Shown here: piece by piece, positions 7,324-8,679 of the stretch
Layout of the letters: every line of letters starts with the position of its first letter
How positions within the stretch are numbered: position 1 is the stretch's first letter
Assembly: GCA_964463985.1 (NCBI GenBank)
Contig: CAYXEK010000143.1
Span: forward strand, 1-8,679
Direction: 5' to 3'
DNA length: 8,679 bases
Source: JAXGPF01 sp964463985
Lineage (GTDB): Bacteria; Verrucomicrobiota; Kiritimatiellia; JAAZAB01
Program-made: the position numbers and the translations under genes
Notes under the pieces: generated by a model
Database searches by the model: none
Seen by the model: only the letters and a program-made list of their open reading frames with translations
What the model was told of the DNA's origin: nothing

Positions 7324-7513
7324 TTATTGCGCTATCCGAGGTCCTTCAGGATGCGCGGCCATTTCCAGCGGCAGCCGGCGCCAGGCCGGGCGGTTTTTCC
7401 CGGCCATGGTCTGGGTTCCGCCCGGGGGCATACATCAGCCCCAACAGAGTTTCAATATGCACGGTGATTTTGAAGGCGGCCGTCAGGTCATCCGACTTGC
7501 CTGTGGCCAAATA
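7324..7513 (-). pseudogene. possible frameshifted 3' remnant of an unrecognised gene
   Basis: Two minus-strand frames join across a C5 run (GGGGG on the plus strand, 7424-7428). The upstream frame reads YLATGKSDDLTAAFKITVHI and onward to GLMYAP. Removing one C continues it as PGGTQTMAGKNRPAWRRLPL and onward to PRIAQ, then TAA at 7326-7324. About 70% of third positions in both parts are G or C, like the intact genes here, and the sequence composition looks protein-like. The 5' side is closed by TAA at 7522-7520 in the same frame with no start or ribosome site. The protein family is not recognised. It may be a decayed first gene of the operon downstream of it, or chance. Confidence 0.3.
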
Positions 7514-7518
7514 TGCCC

Positions 7519-7546
7519 TTTACTGTATCTTGGATTGGTGTAGAAT
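7519..7546 (+). promoter_or_regulatory. candidate promoter of the unknown plus-strand gene
   Basis: TTTACT (7519-7524), a 16-bp spacer and TAGAAT (7541-7546, 5 of 6 to TATAAT) suggest a sigma-70 promoter. The start point would fall near 7553, just upstream of two inverted repeats that could be operators. This is a consensus match only. Confidence 0.35.
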
Positions 7547-7567
7547 TCAATCAGGCAACAGGCAAAT

Positions 7568-7587
7568 TTCAAAACTAACGTTTTGAA
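7568..7587. repeat. 8-bp perfect inverted repeat, possible operator
   Basis: TTCAAAAC and GTTTTGAA are perfect reverse complements around a TAAC centre. The 20-bp AT-rich palindrome lies about 15 bp after the predicted start point, where a repressor could block transcription. There is no T-tract, so a terminator is unlikely. Confidence 0.4.
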
Positions 7588-7597
7588 TGAACGCCGT

Positions 7598-7613
7598 ATT
7601 CCGAAAGCGGAAT
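7598..7613. repeat. 6-bp perfect inverted repeat, possible second operator
   Basis: ATTCCG and CGGAAT flank AAAG. It lies 10 bp after the previous palindrome and is different in sequence. A flanking GTA/TAC pair can extend the stem with a bulge. An operator or a small leader hairpin are both possible. Confidence 0.3.
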
Positions 7614-7696
7614 TTACCATGATTGCATGCGGCACAAAGTCAACGCATTACGTGCATTGAAATTGGAATGTTCGTCTGCGGCATTTTGGCCAGCAT

Positions 7697-7702
7697 GGGG
7701 AG
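7697..7702 (+). promoter_or_regulatory. Shine-Dalgarno site favouring the start at 7707
   Basis: GGGGAG ends 4 nt before the ATG at 7707. The other in-frame starts (TTG 7623, ATG 7668, ATG 7695) have no comparable upstream purine site, so 7707 is preferred. The spacing is slightly short. Confidence 0.45.
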
Positions 7703-7706
7703 CAAT

Positions 7707-8567
7707 ATGTACGAACCGGCCTTGAAGACCCTGGATGAACACCGTGAATATGTCGAAAAGATGTCGCGCCTGTCGTTTTTTTTCGCGCGCCGGCTGAAAG
7801 ACAAAATCCCGGAGAGTTCGGTCGGCGAATTGGCGCGCGACCGCACGCCCCTGTTTTTCCATGCGTTGAATTACCGGGATTATCAGACCAAATGGGACAA
7901 TCCGGATTGCCGGCCGATTGTCGCCCGCGCGAATGAACTCGGCGGTCTGCCGCCGGCGGAATTCGAGGAACGGATGTATGCTTATATCCGCGATCTGGCC
8001 ATGGCGCGCGCGGATGAATTTTATCCCAAAAGCGTCGGCATGCCCGGTTACCTGCCGCCGGAATGGAACGCGGGCAGCTTGAAGTACGATCCGCCGAGTC
8101 CAAAATTGCCGCCGCACTGGTGCTGTTTCCACATTGCCAACGCGCTCGCTCCCCGCTCTATTTACGATGATCCGCGGCATTTACCGGAGTGTTTTATGGA
8201 TTTGATGGATCGGAGCGCAAAAGCTTACGGTTATGCCACGCTTTACACCAGCACCTGGCTGAACGATCATCCGCGCTGGCTGGCGTTCTTTCCGGAAGAA
8301 TGGCGTCAAAACCTATCCGAAGGCAAGGACCTTACCGGTTGGAGTTTCGGCAACTGGGGCCAGTTGGTCACCTCCCGCGGCACCTTTAACGACAAGGCCG
8401 GCCAGTACGCGCGGGAGCATGTGACCCTGAAATACAAGGCCCGCAATTCGCATTGTTCGTTTGAGAATATGCGCGCGCACCTGCGGGGAATGATCTCATG
8501 CAGCGGCCTATCATTGTTTTCCCATGGGGGGCGAACCAGTGGTGAGCCTTTCATACATCCCCGCTAA
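7707..8567 (+). CDS. conserved-looking protein of unknown function
   Basis: This protein of about 286 residues is not recognised. No signal peptide or transmembrane segment is evident from the chosen start. If the frame began at 7668 it would open with a short hydrophobic stretch (MFVCGILASMGS). Visible features are a charged helical N-terminus (1-35), a Pro-rich middle (GYLPPEW, DPPSPKLPPH, 114-137), a dense His/Cys segment HWCCFHIANALAPRSIYDD (H137, C139, C140, H142), an aromatic segment TSTWLNDHPRWLAFFPEEW (181-199), and WSFGNWGQ followed by SRGTFNDKAGQ (212-233). The clustered His, Cys, Trp and Asp residues suggest a metal-binding or enzymatic site, but no family is assigned. The product may really end after SFENMRAHLR (residue 260). 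The remaining 26 residues look non-native and could come from a one-base indel in the G4 run at 8484-8487. The gene converges with the partial minus-strand gene at the window edge. Confidence 0.7.
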   Translation: MYEPALKTLDEHREYVEKMSRLSFFFARRLKDKIPESSVGELARDRTPLFFHALNYRDYQTKWDNPDCRPIVARANELGGLPPAEFEERMYAYIRDLAMARADEFYPKSVGMPGYLPPEWNAGSLKYDPPSPKLPPHWCCFHIANALAPRSIYDDPRHLPECFMDLMDRSAKAYGYATLYTSTWLNDHPRWLAFFPEEWRQNLSEGKDLTGWSFGNWGQLVTSRGTFNDKAGQYAREHVTLKYKARNSHCSFENMRAHLRGMISCSGLSLFSHGGRTSGEPFIHPR

Positions 8568-8569
8568 TC

Positions 8570-8593
8570 AAAACGGCTCAGCACAGCTTCGCC
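8570..8593 (-). terminator. weak intrinsic terminator-like hairpin
   Basis: On the minus strand, GGC-GA-AGC, a TGT loop and GCT-GA-GCC form a stem with tandem G-A mismatches, followed by GTTTTG. It starts 6 bp after the stop of the partial minus-strand gene. The stem is short and the T-run has only four bases, so efficiency is doubtful. Confidence 0.35.
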
Positions 8594-8599
8594 CTCCCT

Positions 8600-8679
8600 T
8601 CAATTGCCGCGCCAGGTGGCGGTGGCGTACTGCTGGTAGCCGGTGGATGACAGCAGTATCCGCCAGACTCCGGTGCTGG
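8600..8679 (-). CDS. 3' end of an unidentified minus-strand gene (5' part outside window)
   Basis: The minus-strand frame reads STGVWRILLSSTGYQQYATA followed by TWRGN and a TGA stop at 8602-8600. Most third positions are G or C, and no other frame here looks as protein-like. The alternating small and aromatic residues resemble the end of an exported beta-rich protein, but 25 residues cannot identify a family. A terminator-like hairpin just past the stop supports a real gene end. Confidence 0.4.
   Translation of the reverse strand, partial: STGVWRILLSSTGYQQYATATWRGN

Larger units (their letters stand above)
7208..7706. other. 499-bp region without an intact gene
   Basis: This divergent intergenic stretch separates the ferredoxin operon from the plus-strand unknown gene. 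It holds the ferredoxin ribosome site (7214-7220), a candidate minus-strand promoter (7251-7279), a coding-like but frameshifted minus-strand remnant (7324-7513), a candidate plus-strand promoter (7519-7546) and two inverted repeats (7568-7587, 7598-7613). From 7623 the frame of the downstream protein is already open through a TTG, so part of the last 80 bp could be coding if an earlier start is used. Confidence 0.6.

Noticed and set aside
7386..7425. 8-bp inverted repeat CCGGGCGG / CCGCCCGG with an inner CCATGG palindrome
   Set aside because: It lies inside the coding-like minus-strand remnant, has a 24-base loop and no T-tract. GC-rich DNA forms such repeats by chance.
7257..7586. Plus-strand open frames of 109 and 83 codons in the intergenic region
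   Set aside because: There is no ribosome site, third-position bias is weaker than in the minus-strand frames, and the content is not protein-like.

Overview
The window looks like a metagenome-assembled scaffold from a bacterium of the PVC superphylum (Kiritimatiellota, Lentisphaerota or a relative). This is inferred from gene content: a secreted beta-helix protein with a choice-of-anchor-Q-like tail, tandem ceramidase-like enzymes, and a ferredoxin/flavoprotein pair typical of anaerobes. The DNA is moderately GC-rich, with GC-rich third codon positions and good Shine-Dalgarno sites (AAGGAG, GGAG). No rRNA, tRNA, CRISPR array, integrase or intact insertion sequence is visible. A run of 100 Ns at 3327-3426 marks a scaffold gap.

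Layout. Positions 37-4878 hold three plus-strand genes: a signal-peptide-bearing right-handed beta-helix protein, then two paralogous proteins of the neutral/alkaline ceramidase-like superfamily without signal peptides. The paralogs lie on either side of the N gap, which starts exactly where the first one should stop and ends exactly at the ATG of the second. Positions 4892-7207 hold a minus-strand, tightly spaced three-gene unit, transcribed as 2x[4Fe-4S] ferredoxin, then FAD/NAD(P)H pyridine-nucleotide-disulfide oxidoreductase, then a DtxR/MntR-type regulator. A plausible promoter lies at 7251-7279. The unit converges with the second ceramidase-like gene, with only 13 bp between stop codons.

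Positions 7208-7706 contain no intact gene. They hold the operon promoter, a probable frameshifted minus-strand gene remnant, a candidate plus-strand promoter and two close inverted repeats. A plus-strand gene of unknown function follows (about 7707-8567). Its last ~26 residues may be an artefact of a one-base indel. The window ends in the 3' end of a minus-strand gene (stop at 8600) with a weak terminator-like hairpin.

How the genes may work together (inference). The minus-strand unit looks like a small electron-transfer module moving electrons between NAD(P)H, flavin, an active-site cysteine and a dicluster ferredoxin. It carries its own metalloregulator-like protein, whose metal site is incomplete and which has a C-terminal CxxC. 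The two ceramidase-like proteins keep the zinc-site residues of neutral ceramidase but carry Thr where GDVSPN has Ser, so their substrate is unlikely to be safely called ceramide. The most interesting targets are this regulator/flavoprotein/ferredoxin module and the cytoplasmic ceramidase-like pair.
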